In this document: one piece after another, positions 5,844 through 13,096 of the stretch
How the letters are laid out: every line of letters starts with the position of its first letter
Numbering within the stretch: position 1 is the stretch's first letter
Translations under genes and position numbers: made by a program
Virus record (IMG/VR): IMGVR_UViG_3300036791_000102
Location: 1-21,168 of that record
Strand: one strand, 5' to 3'
DNA from: a virus
Length of the DNA: 21,168 bases
Notes under the pieces: generated by a model
Database searches by the model: none
Told to the model about the DNA's origin: nothing
What the model saw: only the letters and a program-made list of their open reading frames with translations

Positions 5844-6018
5844 CTATCATCTCCAATGCTGCTGAAGGCCAATAGTCACAAGATCTTCGACCATCCCATA
5901 AGATTGTAACATTGCGAGTAACACGAGCATATTTGACAACAGTCCCTTTCCGTGCAGCCCAATTGCGTTTATGAGGGGCACTTGGTTTCATAAACGTCTT
6001 GGCTACGGAATCTTTCAA
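5827..6018 (-). CDS. Small KOW/SH3-like protein next to the lysis genes
   Basis: Annotated from TTG 6018 as 63 aa, since no ATG or GTG is available upstream. The core, RKGTVVKYARVTRNVTILWDG, followed by a Pro and an ALE near the end, resembles small KOW- or SH3-like beta-barrel proteins found in phages. The same frame is open further upstream to 6054 and reads RFKEGDRVKLKDSV across the TTG; EGDRVKL is the usual first strand of such barrels, so the true product probably begins upstream. The options are a rare ATT start at 6054, with GGGGG 6 nt before it, or a -1 frameshift from the preceding gene. The gene overlaps the endolysin by 17 nt. Function unknown. Confidence 0.6.
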   Translation of the reverse strand: MKDSVAKTFMKPSAPHKRNWAARKGTVVKYARVTRNVTILWDGRRSCDYWPSAALEMIDASGH

Positions 6019-6020
6019 CT

Positions 6021-6293
6021 TTACTCGGTCGCCTTCTTTGAATCTGGTGGTAATTGAGTTCCCCCAAGCTCTGCCTCAAACTCAGCAGTATTTGGTCTTG
6101 GCTTCAATTCTAGAGGAAGAGGTTCATCTTCTGGTACAGGCTCTGGCTTATTGCCTGCTGCGAGCCATGCTTGATACATTCTCCATTCCTTGTTTGTATC
6201 ATCACGAGGAATGAACATGGCAACAGAATCATCACCCGCTTGTTGAGCTCTAACCATATCTGGGTTATGGGTAAGTCTGTAGATAATCTTCAT
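6021..6293 (-). CDS. Fibre-linked small protein, tail fibre assembly-like
   Basis: Codes for 90 aa from ATG 6293, 2 nt after the fibre stop. An in-frame upstream start at 6335 would overlap the fibre gene and adds residues unlike the family. The segment DDTNKEWRMYQAWLAAGNKPEPVPED (shown here as EWRMYQAWLAAGN, residues 36-48, plus PEP) has the EW..Y.aWlaaGN.P.P pattern common in small proteins encoded just after phage tail fibres, some of which act as fibre chaperones. The C-terminal half is acidic and Pro-rich and probably disordered. The ribosome site is weak, suggesting coupling to the fibre gene. Likely helps fold or attach the adjacent fibre, or is a minor tail component. The family match is from pattern only. 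Confidence 0.68.
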   Translation of the reverse strand: MKIIYRLTHNPDMVRAQQAGDDSVAMFIPRDDTNKEWRMYQAWLAAGNKPEPVPEDEPLPLELKPRPNTAEFEAELGGTQLPPDSKKATE

Positions 6294-6295
6294 GA

Positions 6296-7486
6296 TTAGA
6301 ATTCCGCACTTGCGTTGTAGCTCCATCCATACCATCCAAAACCAGGAGCAGGAGCAGTTTTATAGACTTGTATTCCATAAGCAGTAACTTGATTAATTGC
6401 AGCAGCCCCCGCAGGAAATCCAGAGTTTGCTATGTCTATCATATTAATAGTAGGAGGTATACGCATGGGAGAATAAAATTTTTCAGAATGATAAGCATTA
6501 GATCCAGCAACGAAAGATCCTGACCATATGTTAACACCTGATCCAATTTGATAATATCTTTTAACAAAGTTTTGGTCTGTCGTATACGATCTATCCTCAA
6601 ATGGTGGCGGATTATAACAAATTCCTACCGGAAGACCAGGAGTTGCCCGTACATCTGCCTGTACTACATCAATAAAGTAACTGGGATTAGCAATGGGTGG
6701 AAGCACGAAACTAATATATATTCCTTGCTTGACTTGAGTTGGAGCATTGAATGTATACCCAATTCTTGTCCAAGTTCCTACTGGACAAGGTTGAAATAAT
6801 GCGCCATTAACAAAGATCGTAGCTGAAGACCAATTATCTGTCGCATTAGCATATGCAATATTCACACTCGGTGTGAAAGTGGCACCCGTACCATTATATA
6901 TCGCTATTGAAACAGTGGCATTCTGACCACTAAGTATCGCCACAGCTAGACTTTCCATAAACTGATAGACAGAAAGTGAAGTATTTCCTGCTACACCTTG
7001 CAGGAGCATTGCGAGATACGCACCGATACCAGTAGGTGGAGCCGTTGTGTATGTTACAGGAAATGCTGAACCAGTAGAAGAAACATACCATCCATCAGCC
7101 GTGATTACACCACCACCATTTGGAGCAGTAATGGAAGATCCACGTTGCCAAGATTCAAATTTAGGATTACGGAACTTGTTAACAAATCCTCCAAACTGCC
7201 AATTCGCATTTGGACTAACAGGGATCCATTGCGCTGGATTGAACGTTCCAGCGGCTATGGCTGTCTTAGCAACATACTGTTGACCCTGAAAATTGGTAGG
7301 TTGACCCGCACTATAGCTCGTAGCATTAGAAAAGAATGGGACACCTATTAAATCTTGAGCTACGTTGCTCGAATCAAACCCTCCAAATTGCTTATCCCCA
7401 AAATTGAAATACGGAACTCCATATGTCTGCCCTGATGGGCGACTACCGGGTGTAATCGATCGTAGCAGTTTAATGATACTGGCCAT
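6296..7486 (-). CDS. Tail fibre/receptor-binding protein with carbohydrate-binding-like region
   Basis: Codes for 396 aa. After a short basic N-terminus, residues 57-88 (SYSAGQ, then FQGQQYVAK, NPAQWIPV) resemble a CBM5/12-like carbohydrate-binding motif. Residues 105-140 contain NPKFESWQRGSS and ITADGWYV, the N..F..WQRG...aDgW signature of jelly-roll modules in many phage fibres. The remainder (140-396) is beta-rich, with few charged residues and many Gly, Ser, Asn, Tyr and Trp, as expected of an exposed receptor-binding part. AGGAA lies 8 nt before the ATG, which overlaps the previous stop by 1 nt (TGATG). It probably binds the host surface at the tip of the tail; the receptor is unknown. 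Confidence 0.8.
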   Translation of the reverse strand: MASIIKLLRSITPGSRPSGQTYGVPYFNFGDKQFGGFDSSNVAQDLIGVPFFSNATSYSAGQPTNFQGQQYVAKTAIAAGTFNPAQWIPVSPNANWQFGGFVNKFRNPKFESWQRGSSITAPNGGGVITADGWYVSSTGSAFPVTYTTAPPTGIGAYLAMLLQGVAGNTSLSVYQFMESLAVAILSGQNATVSIAIYNGTGATFTPSVNIAYANATDNWSSATIFVNGALFQPCPVGTWTRIGYTFNAPTQVKQGIYISFVLPPIANPSYFIDVVQADVRATPGLPVGICYNPPPFEDRSYTTDQNFVKRYYQIGSGVNIWSGSFVAGSNAYHSEKFYSPMRIPPTINMIDIANSGFPAGAAAINQVTAYGIQVYKTAPAPGFGWYGWSYNASAEF

Positions 7487-8241
7487 CAGTAAGTTCCTGC
7501 ATCAGTAGAAATAGTCACCCATGCCGCATTGTTTCGTCCATAGGTATTGCCATCAGAAGGTGCATCTGGAAAAGTGAATCCAGCAGCATGAGCATCCACG
7601 TACTGTTTCGTTGCGGCTTGAAGCAGAGCTGTAGGGTCGGCATTCAACGTCAATGCACCTGTTAACGTCCCACCGGCTAGTGGAAGGTAATTTGCTAACG
7701 GGACATTTCCGACAGCGGTATCAACATATAGCTTTGTCGCAGCATGAAGATTAACAGTAGGGGCACCAGACAAGGTCAATAGACCCGTCAACGTCCCACC
7801 AACCAACGGCAGATAAAGAGCAGCTTTGTTATCTACATAATTTTTGGTCGCTGCTCCAGCCGCCACTGCCGGGTCGCCTGACAAAATCAGGAGACCTGTC
7901 ATAGTCCCACCGGCTAAAGGAATCTTCGTATCTGCATACTGCTTGGGTACAGAATCAAGTGGATTAACCGGGTTTCCTGACAAGGTCAGTATACCAGTCA
8001 TAGTCCCGCCAGATAGATTCAAATAATTAGCAGGAATTATTTGTGATCCATTGGCATAGATCGCCGCAGCATTTATCGTTCCTGGCCCCTCATTCCCTCC
8101 TGTAGGACTACCAACGACAATACCACCGGAATATTGTAGATACCCGGTATATTGAATCCATGGCGTCGGAGGCGATAGTGGTCCACCGGCTCCTGAACCC
8201 AGAACAGCTTCTCTAGGAGTTGCTTCGGGAAGTTCAGTCAT
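7486..8241 (-). CDS. Repeat-containing tail fibre protein
   Basis: Codes for 251 aa from ATG 8241, which overlaps the previous stop as ATGA and lies 7 nt from GGTGA; GTG 8247 is an alternative but is too close to that site. Four repeats of the form LsGGT(M/L)TG.L.L.gdP....aATK.YVD occur at about residues 78-107, 111-138, 148-174 and 190-216. This is the well-known phage fibre repeat that builds elongated trimeric shafts. Residues 226-246 (DAPSDGNTYGRNNAAWV) form a common fibre C-terminal motif. The N-terminal 70 residues are Gly/Pro-rich and probably attach to the baseplate or to another fibre. It sits between a small tail module and the second fibre, so it may form the shaft that carries the 396-aa protein. 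Confidence 0.85.
   Translation of the reverse strand: MTELPEATPREAVLGSGAGGPLSPPTPWIQYTGYLQYSGGIVVGSPTGGNEGPGTINAAAIYANGSQIIPANYLNLSGGTMTGILTLSGNPVNPLDSVPKQYADTKIPLAGGTMTGLLILSGDPAVAAGAATKNYVDNKAALYLPLVGGTLTGLLTLSGAPTVNLHAATKLYVDTAVGNVPLANYLPLAGGTLTGALTLNADPTALLQAATKQYVDAHAAGFTFPDAPSDGNTYGRNNAAWVTISTDAGTY
7661..8010 (-). repeat. Four degenerate DNA repeats coding for fibre shaft units
   Basis: On the plus strand, GTTAACGTCCCACC (7661), GTCAACGTCCCACC (7787), GTCATAGTCCCACC (7898) and GTCATAGTCCCGCC (7997) recur at spacings of 126, 111 and 99 nt, all multiples of three. They encode the GGT(M/L)TG part of each fibre repeat. In-frame spacing means recombination between copies would change fibre length without breaking the frame. 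Confidence 0.75.
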
Positions 8242-8546
8242 GGCCACATCACCGCCGTGAATTTGTGGTTAGGGCTAAGAGAACAGACACTAACAGGAGT
8301 TGTTGTTTGTGGAATAATTGTATAAGATTGACCCGGCTGGAGAGCTATTGTCGTGCCATTCGCATTAGTAATGGCATTTCCAACCTGATTCACAAACAAC
8401 ACTTCTGCAGTCGCAAGTCCCTGATCCGCTGGCAGCAGAGGATTAACAACATATCCCCCACTCTGGTTAGCAGATATTGCGTTGACAGGAATGGCGGGAG
8501 TAGCTCCGGTCTGCGTCGTAAGTCCAGCAACTGGAGTCGTAGCCAT
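8238..8546 (-). CDS. Small tail protein: stand-alone copy of the baseplate protein N-terminal module
   Basis: Codes for 102 aa. AAGGAG lies 8 nt before the ATG. Residues 30-99 align with residues 33-100 of the 420-aa baseplate protein encoded at 10011-11273. Shared positions include GG, VNPL, DQGL, VN, NGT, PGQS and HKFTA (for example NPLLPADQGL against NPLRPEDQGL). The module is beta-rich and ends just after HKFTA. Residues 1-29 are low-complexity Ala/Thr/Pro. As an independent protein between the spike and fibre genes, it may be a connector that joins fibres to the baseplate, using the same fold as the wedge protein; this is inference. Its stop overlaps the next ATG (ATGA). Confidence 0.75.
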   Translation of the reverse strand: MATTPVAGLTTQTGATPAIPVNAISANQSGGYVVNPLLPADQGLATAEVLFVNQVGNAITNANGTTIALQPGQSYTIIPQTTTPVSVCSLSPNHKFTAVMWP

Positions 8547-8558
8547 TGTTCATACTCC

Positions 8559-10001
8559 TTATGCAGTCCAACCAGGAGGAGTAACGATACCGGGTTGTGT
8601 ACCTGGGAAGCCCGTTGTAACTCCAGTTTCGAAGTTGATACCACCGCCTGCACTGGCGCGGTATTGAGGACAATTTGGTGTGATTCCTATGAATGTGCAG
8701 GCATTGTTATAGAAGACTATATTTCCAGCACCGGCGACATATGCCGTTGAAGTCGTGATTGTGCCACTAATGATATTAAAGGTAAGAGTTGTAGTGGCGA
8801 CAGCATCAGTATAAGCAAAGAGCATTGAGCCGCCATCGTATACTCCAAAAAGAACTGGTGAGGAAACAGCACCAGTATACGAACAATTTCCCCACAATGA
8901 TACATGGGCAGCAGTATAAGAACCGATTGGAGAAGCTACACCAGAAGTTGGAGCTGTAAAATTACAAGTCGTTACACTTAGATTACCTCCTCCAGAAGCA
9001 GCGGCGTTTTCATAGTACGATTGAAATGTCATACCTGCAACAGCCATCACAGCAGTTCCACCAGATTGGATACCGCGAGCAGGAGAAGCATAGGCTGATG
9101 GATAACTACTCTGAACAACACTCGTTGCATTAATGACAACGTTACCTGGTGAAGTGGTATTTCCAATAATGCTCCATGAAGCGATATAGTTGGTATTGTC
9201 ACCAATACCATCTATGTATGTACCATCAGCAACACGAATTGTGATGCCAGTTTGTGATATATATCGTTGTTTTATTCTATTAATAGCGCCAGATGGAGTC
9301 GCAAAGGCTCCGGTCGGTGTATTCGCAAATCCAGAATTATTATCATTCCCATCTGTTCGAACATAGAACACAGTTTGTGGGGGCACTGATGGAATCGGTG
9401 GAATGGTTGAAGTAAAGTTCACCCCATTGTACATGAATAGATAATTTTCACCGGCGGCTAGATTGCCGCCAACCATGGCAGAACCATCAGTTCGTGTAGC
9501 TGCAATTCCAGCATTACCATTGAATTGTAATTGAACAGGACCGGGGTTTTGATTTTTAACCCAGATATCGAAAATCATTCCAACAGCAAGGCTTGCTGGA
9601 ACAGGGTTCGTGGCGCAAATAATCGTACCTGGAGTCGTTGAAGTATCTGTACCAACATAAACGATTGAAGTATTAGCAGGACCAGTTCCTGCCTGAACAA
9701 ACGCAGCCAACGTTCCTGCTGTGACTAGGTTAGCAAAAATATCTCCGGCATTCCAAGCTCTCGCAACAGTTCCTTCTTGCGCGCGGACAATCGTTGCAAC
9801 GTCACCAGCCATAGCTGTGACATGAACAATTTCATTTATTGTCTTTGTTCCTTGATCATAAAAGGTTGCGACGTAATAATTTCCTCCTGTTGGATTAGGA
9901 AATAAGACTCCTGTGCCCGCAGCAAGTTGAACACTTGTGCTCGCTGCCGTGATGCTGCCCGACACAGTGGTAGAGGCGTTATTGCTCCAGAGAATCGTCA
10001 T
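8559..10001 (-). CDS. Tail spike with N-terminal attachment domain and beta-helix-like body
   Basis: Codes for 480 aa. Residues 1-105 resemble a common fibre N-terminal domain (SVQLAAGTGVLFPNP, then IVRAQEGTVARAWNAGD), expected to dock on the baseplate. Residues 106-205 form a second beta-rich module (LQFNGNAGIAA, NYLFMYNG). Residues 212-245 contain FYVRTDGNDNNSG and TGAFATPSGAINRI, the usual opening of right-handed parallel beta-helix spikes, and the Ser/Thr/Asn-rich repeats to about 440 fit such a helix. No catalytic residues for a depolymerase can be named from the sequence. AGGGCGGA supports the start. Likely recognises or modifies a surface polysaccharide. Confidence 0.82.
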   Translation of the reverse strand: MTILWSNNASTTVSGSITAASTSVQLAAGTGVLFPNPTGGNYYVATFYDQGTKTINEIVHVTAMAGDVATIVRAQEGTVARAWNAGDIFANLVTAGTLAAFVQAGTGPANTSIVYVGTDTSTTPGTIICATNPVPASLAVGMIFDIWVKNQNPGPVQLQFNGNAGIAATRTDGSAMVGGNLAAGENYLFMYNGVNFTSTIPPIPSVPPQTVFYVRTDGNDNNSGFANTPTGAFATPSGAINRIKQRYISQTGITIRVADGTYIDGIGDNTNYIASWSIIGNTTSPGNVVINATSVVQSSYPSAYASPARGIQSGGTAVMAVAGMTFQSYYENAAASGGGNLSVTTCNFTAPTSGVASPIGSYTAAHVSLWGNCSYTGAVSSPVLFGVYDGGSMLFAYTDAVATTTLTFNIISGTITTSTAYVAGAGNIVFYNNACTFIGITPNCPQYRASAGGGINFETGVTTGFPGTQPGIVTPPGWTA

Positions 10002-10010
10002 TTTTCCGCC

Positions 10011-11273
10011 CTATCCAATATTACAAGTGAAGTTAAACTGGTACGGAACTTCCAGTACCCCAGAGTCCAACGCTTCTTTGAATATCGCCATATACGGAAG
10101 TGGTGGATATGGAACATAAGTTGTTTCCAGATCATTTAATGTAATTGAAGCAACTCCTATATCCCATGGTGGAGTTTTAGCGGTTGCTGGCTCAAACCCA
10201 TTACATCCAAAGGCATTGAGTAATGCTCCACCAGTAACCTTCCTATGTCCTAAAACAAACCGAATTGTTACATTTTGATCTACACCTATACTCAGGCTGA
10301 TTTGTTCTGTGTCTGCGATCGATTCATCACCTATACCGGGTGGGGATACCTCAATGGGTGTTCCATTTACACCATAAAGGAATCGCCAAATACGACGTTT
10401 CATCCAACGAAGACTAAAGTAATTACCGTCTCCCTTGAACAAATGCCATGTGAGAATACGACGGTATAAGTCATCATCAGTTAGGACAATATCACCAATA
10501 CTAAGGAACTGTAGTTCATTTAAACCAAACTTAATAGACGTGCTTGCAGGAGCTATATCCCATATCGGGAATAACCAATTTGGACCCCACGTATTGAGAG
10601 GACCCATCAGCACCGGCCGACCAGAATTCAGGGCCGGACGGGCCATTCCATATAAACCGGATCCCACCCAATCAAGTAACTTGCTTTCAACGAGTGAAGG
10701 TTGACCAGTATAAATGGGCAGGTTCAAAGCATTGAATGTATCAACATAATCATCTTGGCAGTCATTTTGTGCTTCAACAAATCCTTGCATATCGTCATCA
10801 TCACTATACTCTTGGTATAGGTATGAAGGAATAGTCTGCGTTAAGCCAGTGACTCCAACAGGTGGGAATGGCTGGCCTCCATATACAATCCCACCAATGA
10901 CAACTCCACCGGGACCTCCCGGTATTCCAGGAACACTCTCAGGAGGAAATGGAACAGTATAATTTGAAGAAAAGAATGCAGTAAACTTGTGACCAGAAGT
11001 TACTGCCGTGACCCAAACATTTGTTTCTGGTGGAACAAGAAAAGATTGCCCGGGGACTACTTCAACTGTTCCATTGACTGCGGCAGTCGCAGCAGATCCT
11101 AAGAGGTTAACCCAGAGTGATTCAGATACCGGCAACCCTTGGTCTTCAGGCCTGAGTGGGTTAACAATCAACCCACCCTTCGTGCCCATTGTAGTATCAG
11201 CTATTTGAACCGATTGTCCACCGACGCCAACGACTGCCGTGAGTGCTGGTTTTAGTATGAACAGAGATGCCAT
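10011..11273 (-). CDS. Baseplate wedge/tail protein I candidate with duplicated N-terminal module
   Basis: Codes for 420 aa. Residues 33-100 are the beta module shared with the 102-aa protein at 8238-8546. A Gly/Pro/Val linker follows (110-145). Residues 150-212 (YLYQEYSDDDDMQGF, then NLPIYTG, LLDWVGSGLYGMARP) resemble the phage tail proteins encoded directly after the J-type wedge protein, which join the wedge to the fibres (gpI or DUF2612 type). The rest contains a helical part around WHLFKGDGNYFSLRWMKRRIWRF (residues about 290-315) and a beta-rich end. AGGGTG lies 5 nt before the start, which abuts the previous stop. Position between J and the spike supports a wedge-to-fibre adaptor role. 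Family assignment is tentative, structural role fairly sure. Confidence 0.7.
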   Translation of the reverse strand: MASLFILKPALTAVVGVGGQSVQIADTTMGTKGGLIVNPLRPEDQGLPVSESLWVNLLGSAATAAVNGTVEVVPGQSFLVPPETNVWVTAVTSGHKFTAFFSSNYTVPFPPESVPGIPGGPGGVVIGGIVYGGQPFPPVGVTGLTQTIPSYLYQEYSDDDDMQGFVEAQNDCQDDYVDTFNALNLPIYTGQPSLVESKLLDWVGSGLYGMARPALNSGRPVLMGPLNTWGPNWLFPIWDIAPASTSIKFGLNELQFLSIGDIVLTDDDLYRRILTWHLFKGDGNYFSLRWMKRRIWRFLYGVNGTPIEVSPPGIGDESIADTEQISLSIGVDQNVTIRFVLGHRKVTGGALLNAFGCNGFEPATAKTPPWDIGVASITLNDLETTYVPYPPLPYMAIFKEALDSGVLEVPYQFNFTCNIG

Positions 11274-12701
11274 TTACGCACCCTGAATTACTGAAACATT
11301 CGAAGTGTCAGTGTAGAAATAACTGTATCGATCTCCATAAATAACCTGAGTACCAGAAGCTGGAACTGTACCAACTCCACTGACTGAGATAACCCAATTA
11401 ATATCTATAATTAATTCTCCTGCCAGAACATTAACGACTGAATCAATAAACACTTGATTCAACACATTCAGATTTATGGGTGTTGTTCCAGCCGGTAAAC
11501 TATTGATGTAATCTATGATAGCTGGTGAAGCAGCTTGAGCAATAGCAGATGAGGATACATAGTTTGGAGAATCTGTAACCCAAGTCACTTGGATGTTTAC
11601 TATTTCCTGAGGTGGATTTACAAAGGGTATAGTGAAAGAATCAGGATAGTCAGACACAGAAACCAACTCATTGATAGGATTAGGTGTGACTACACCTCCA
11701 TATTGCCACGTACCATATTGTGTCCCATCTACAGGAATAGTGAAGGTTTTTAATCCCGTTACAGTAATAGGCCAAGGATAATTATTAATTAGAGGAACCC
11801 CAACATTTCCTGATATAACTTCAATATCACCTGTAGCTAGATTATGATTATCTGCCGTGGTGATTCTAATTGGATTTGTATTAGAAATACCGGCAATCCG
11901 AATAACCGCGCCAGTTAGACCGGGAGTATAGAAATGTGCGCTCCAGATTGCATAGGCAACTTGATATGGGTCACCACCACCAACGATGATTGTAAACGCT
12001 TCTAAATCTTCTTGCTCTTGTACAGAAACTAACCGATTCTGAACACCTGGAACATTCGCTACCAGTGTTTTAAGATAACGAGCCATGCCGGTCGATGCAG
12101 CCAATCCGGCCGTAAAACAGCGCTCCCTGTAGATACTGATGGGCTCACCAGACTGGGACGGAATACCAGTAACCGGATTATTTACAACCAATGAAACATT
12201 AGCCGGAACAGATGTAATCATCTGCACTACAGTATTCGCAGCAACCGGCCAAGCTCCATCCTGAGTTGCAAGAGCATAAATAGGCAAGGTATTCCCATCT
12301 ATACCACAGATACCACCAGTCTGACAAACGTATTGATAAGTTCCATCACCAACCACAAACCCCTGAGCAACGATATAACCGGGAGTACCGGTGAATACAA
12401 CAAAGACCGATGTATTTGTGATAGGTTGTGGATCTACACCATATAATATGCCGAGCTGATTAAGCAAGTATGGATTAGCTCCATACGGAGTAACTGAATT
12501 AACAAGATCAACCAAAAAACTATCACTAACAACCAGAGCATAGGTATCAGTGCTAGAGACATCTTCAATTAATGATCCTGGAAGATTGGCGGTATAGTCA
12601 GGATTACTGGCTGCGACCAATGTAATCAGTCGATTCCGCAAGTCTGATGGAGCTGCCGGTTGCAGTCCTTGCGCTGTCATTACAAGAGGAAGTGTTGCCA
12701 T
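11274..12701 (-). CDS. Baseplate J-like wedge protein with inserted beta domain
   Basis: Codes for 475 aa. The N-terminal half shows the Mu gp47/P2 gpJ pattern: LRNRLITLVAASNPDYT (21-37), LIEDVSSTDTYAL, PYGANPYLLNQLG (72-84), GYIVAQGFVVGDG (108-120), then GEPISIYRERCF and TGMARYLKTLVANVPGV (204-220). Residues 270-340 look inserted: IRITTADNHNLATGDIEVIS and WPITVTGLKTFTIPVDG match a small beta module common in phage baseplate and fibre proteins. The core resumes with the IQVTWV strand near 370 and ends beta-rich. This protein forms the wedge arms that change shape on infection in contractile tails. There is no clear ribosome site; the upstream hairpin lies in its place. Confidence 0.87.
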   Translation of the reverse strand: MATLPLVMTAQGLQPAAPSDLRNRLITLVAASNPDYTANLPGSLIEDVSSTDTYALVVSDSFLVDLVNSVTPYGANPYLLNQLGILYGVDPQPITNTSVFVVFTGTPGYIVAQGFVVGDGTYQYVCQTGGICGIDGNTLPIYALATQDGAWPVAANTVVQMITSVPANVSLVVNNPVTGIPSQSGEPISIYRERCFTAGLAASTGMARYLKTLVANVPGVQNRLVSVQEQEDLEAFTIIVGGGDPYQVAYAIWSAHFYTPGLTGAVIRIAGISNTNPIRITTADNHNLATGDIEVISGNVGVPLINNYPWPITVTGLKTFTIPVDGTQYGTWQYGGVVTPNPINELVSVSDYPDSFTIPFVNPPQEIVNIQVTWVTDSPNYVSSSAIAQAASPAIIDYINSLPAGTTPINLNVLNQVFIDSVVNVLAGELIIDINWVISVSGVGTVPASGTQVIYGDRYSYFYTDTSNVSVIQGA

Positions 12702-12703
12702 GT

Positions 12704-13096
12704 TTAGATCGGTTGATCTAGAGGATAACCGGGAGCAGTTCGCACACCGATTCTGGAACCGTAGTTTGTTAGAACGCTGATATAATATGATGGTGCTGGT
12801 CTACCATCATCATCAACGGCGTCTGGCTGCTTCGTTAAAACTAAGGAAGCAAAATAAGGAAGAAATTGTTGATGGGTTCTAGCCATGAAGAAATCTGGTT
12901 GTATTTGGGTTACAACTGATGGGTGAGCAGGGATACCATAATTAGCAAAAAACGGGCTTTCACCCAAGTTCAATTTGACCACCTGAGCCAGAGTCGTTAA
13001 CCACACTCCGTCATTAAAGCCATTGCCATCAGTCGTAACTATCCACCACGTCTTTTTCCCGGTTAAGACATCACGTGTACGCCCGTATGTTCTCAT
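12704..13096 (-). CDS. gp25-like baseplate wedge protein
   Basis: Codes for 130 aa. TLAQVVKLNLGESPFFANYGIP (shortened here to LNLGESPFFANYGIP, residues 42-56) is the signature stretch of short GPW/gp25-like wedge proteins, preceded by a beta region with two tryptophans (W17, W18) and D23. Length matches the family (about 100-140 aa). In T4 and P2 this protein sits at the core of the wedge and contacts the sheath initiator region. It lies between the spike and J-like genes, the usual order in contractile-tail clusters. The start overlaps the spike stop as ATGA and is preceded by AGGGCGGATAGG. No enzymatic motif is seen, despite the old lysozyme label for this family. Confidence 0.82.
   Translation of the reverse strand: MRTYGRTRDVLTGKKTWWIVTTDGNGFNDGVWLTTLAQVVKLNLGESPFFANYGIPAHPSVVTQIQPDFFMARTHQQFLPYFASLVLTKQPDAVDDDGRPAPSYYISVLTNYGSRIGVRTAPGYPLDQPI
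12705..12720 (-). other. Hairpin in the ribosome-site position of the J-like gene
   Basis: TAGATC (12705-12710) and GATCTA (12715-12720) form a perfect 6-bp stem around a 4-nt loop. It spans the stop codon of the gp25-like gene and ends 3 nt before the J-like ATG, where a ribosome site would normally be. It could reduce J translation unless unfolded by ribosomes finishing the upstream gene. Confidence 0.4.

Noticed and set aside
6294-6335. Earlier start for the fibre-linked small protein
   Set aside because: It would overlap the fibre gene by 40 nt and add a stretch (MVWMELQRKCGILI) unlike the family, whereas ATG 6293 follows the fibre stop by 2 nt.
7661-8010. CRISPR-like spaced repeats
   Set aside because: The repeats are degenerate, unequal in spacing, in frame, and clearly encode fibre shaft repeats.
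8220-8750. 176-codon open frame on the plus strand
   Set aside because: It lies opposite three well-supported fibre and spike genes. Its product is rich in Arg, Ser and Cys with no domain pattern, as expected of an antisense shadow.
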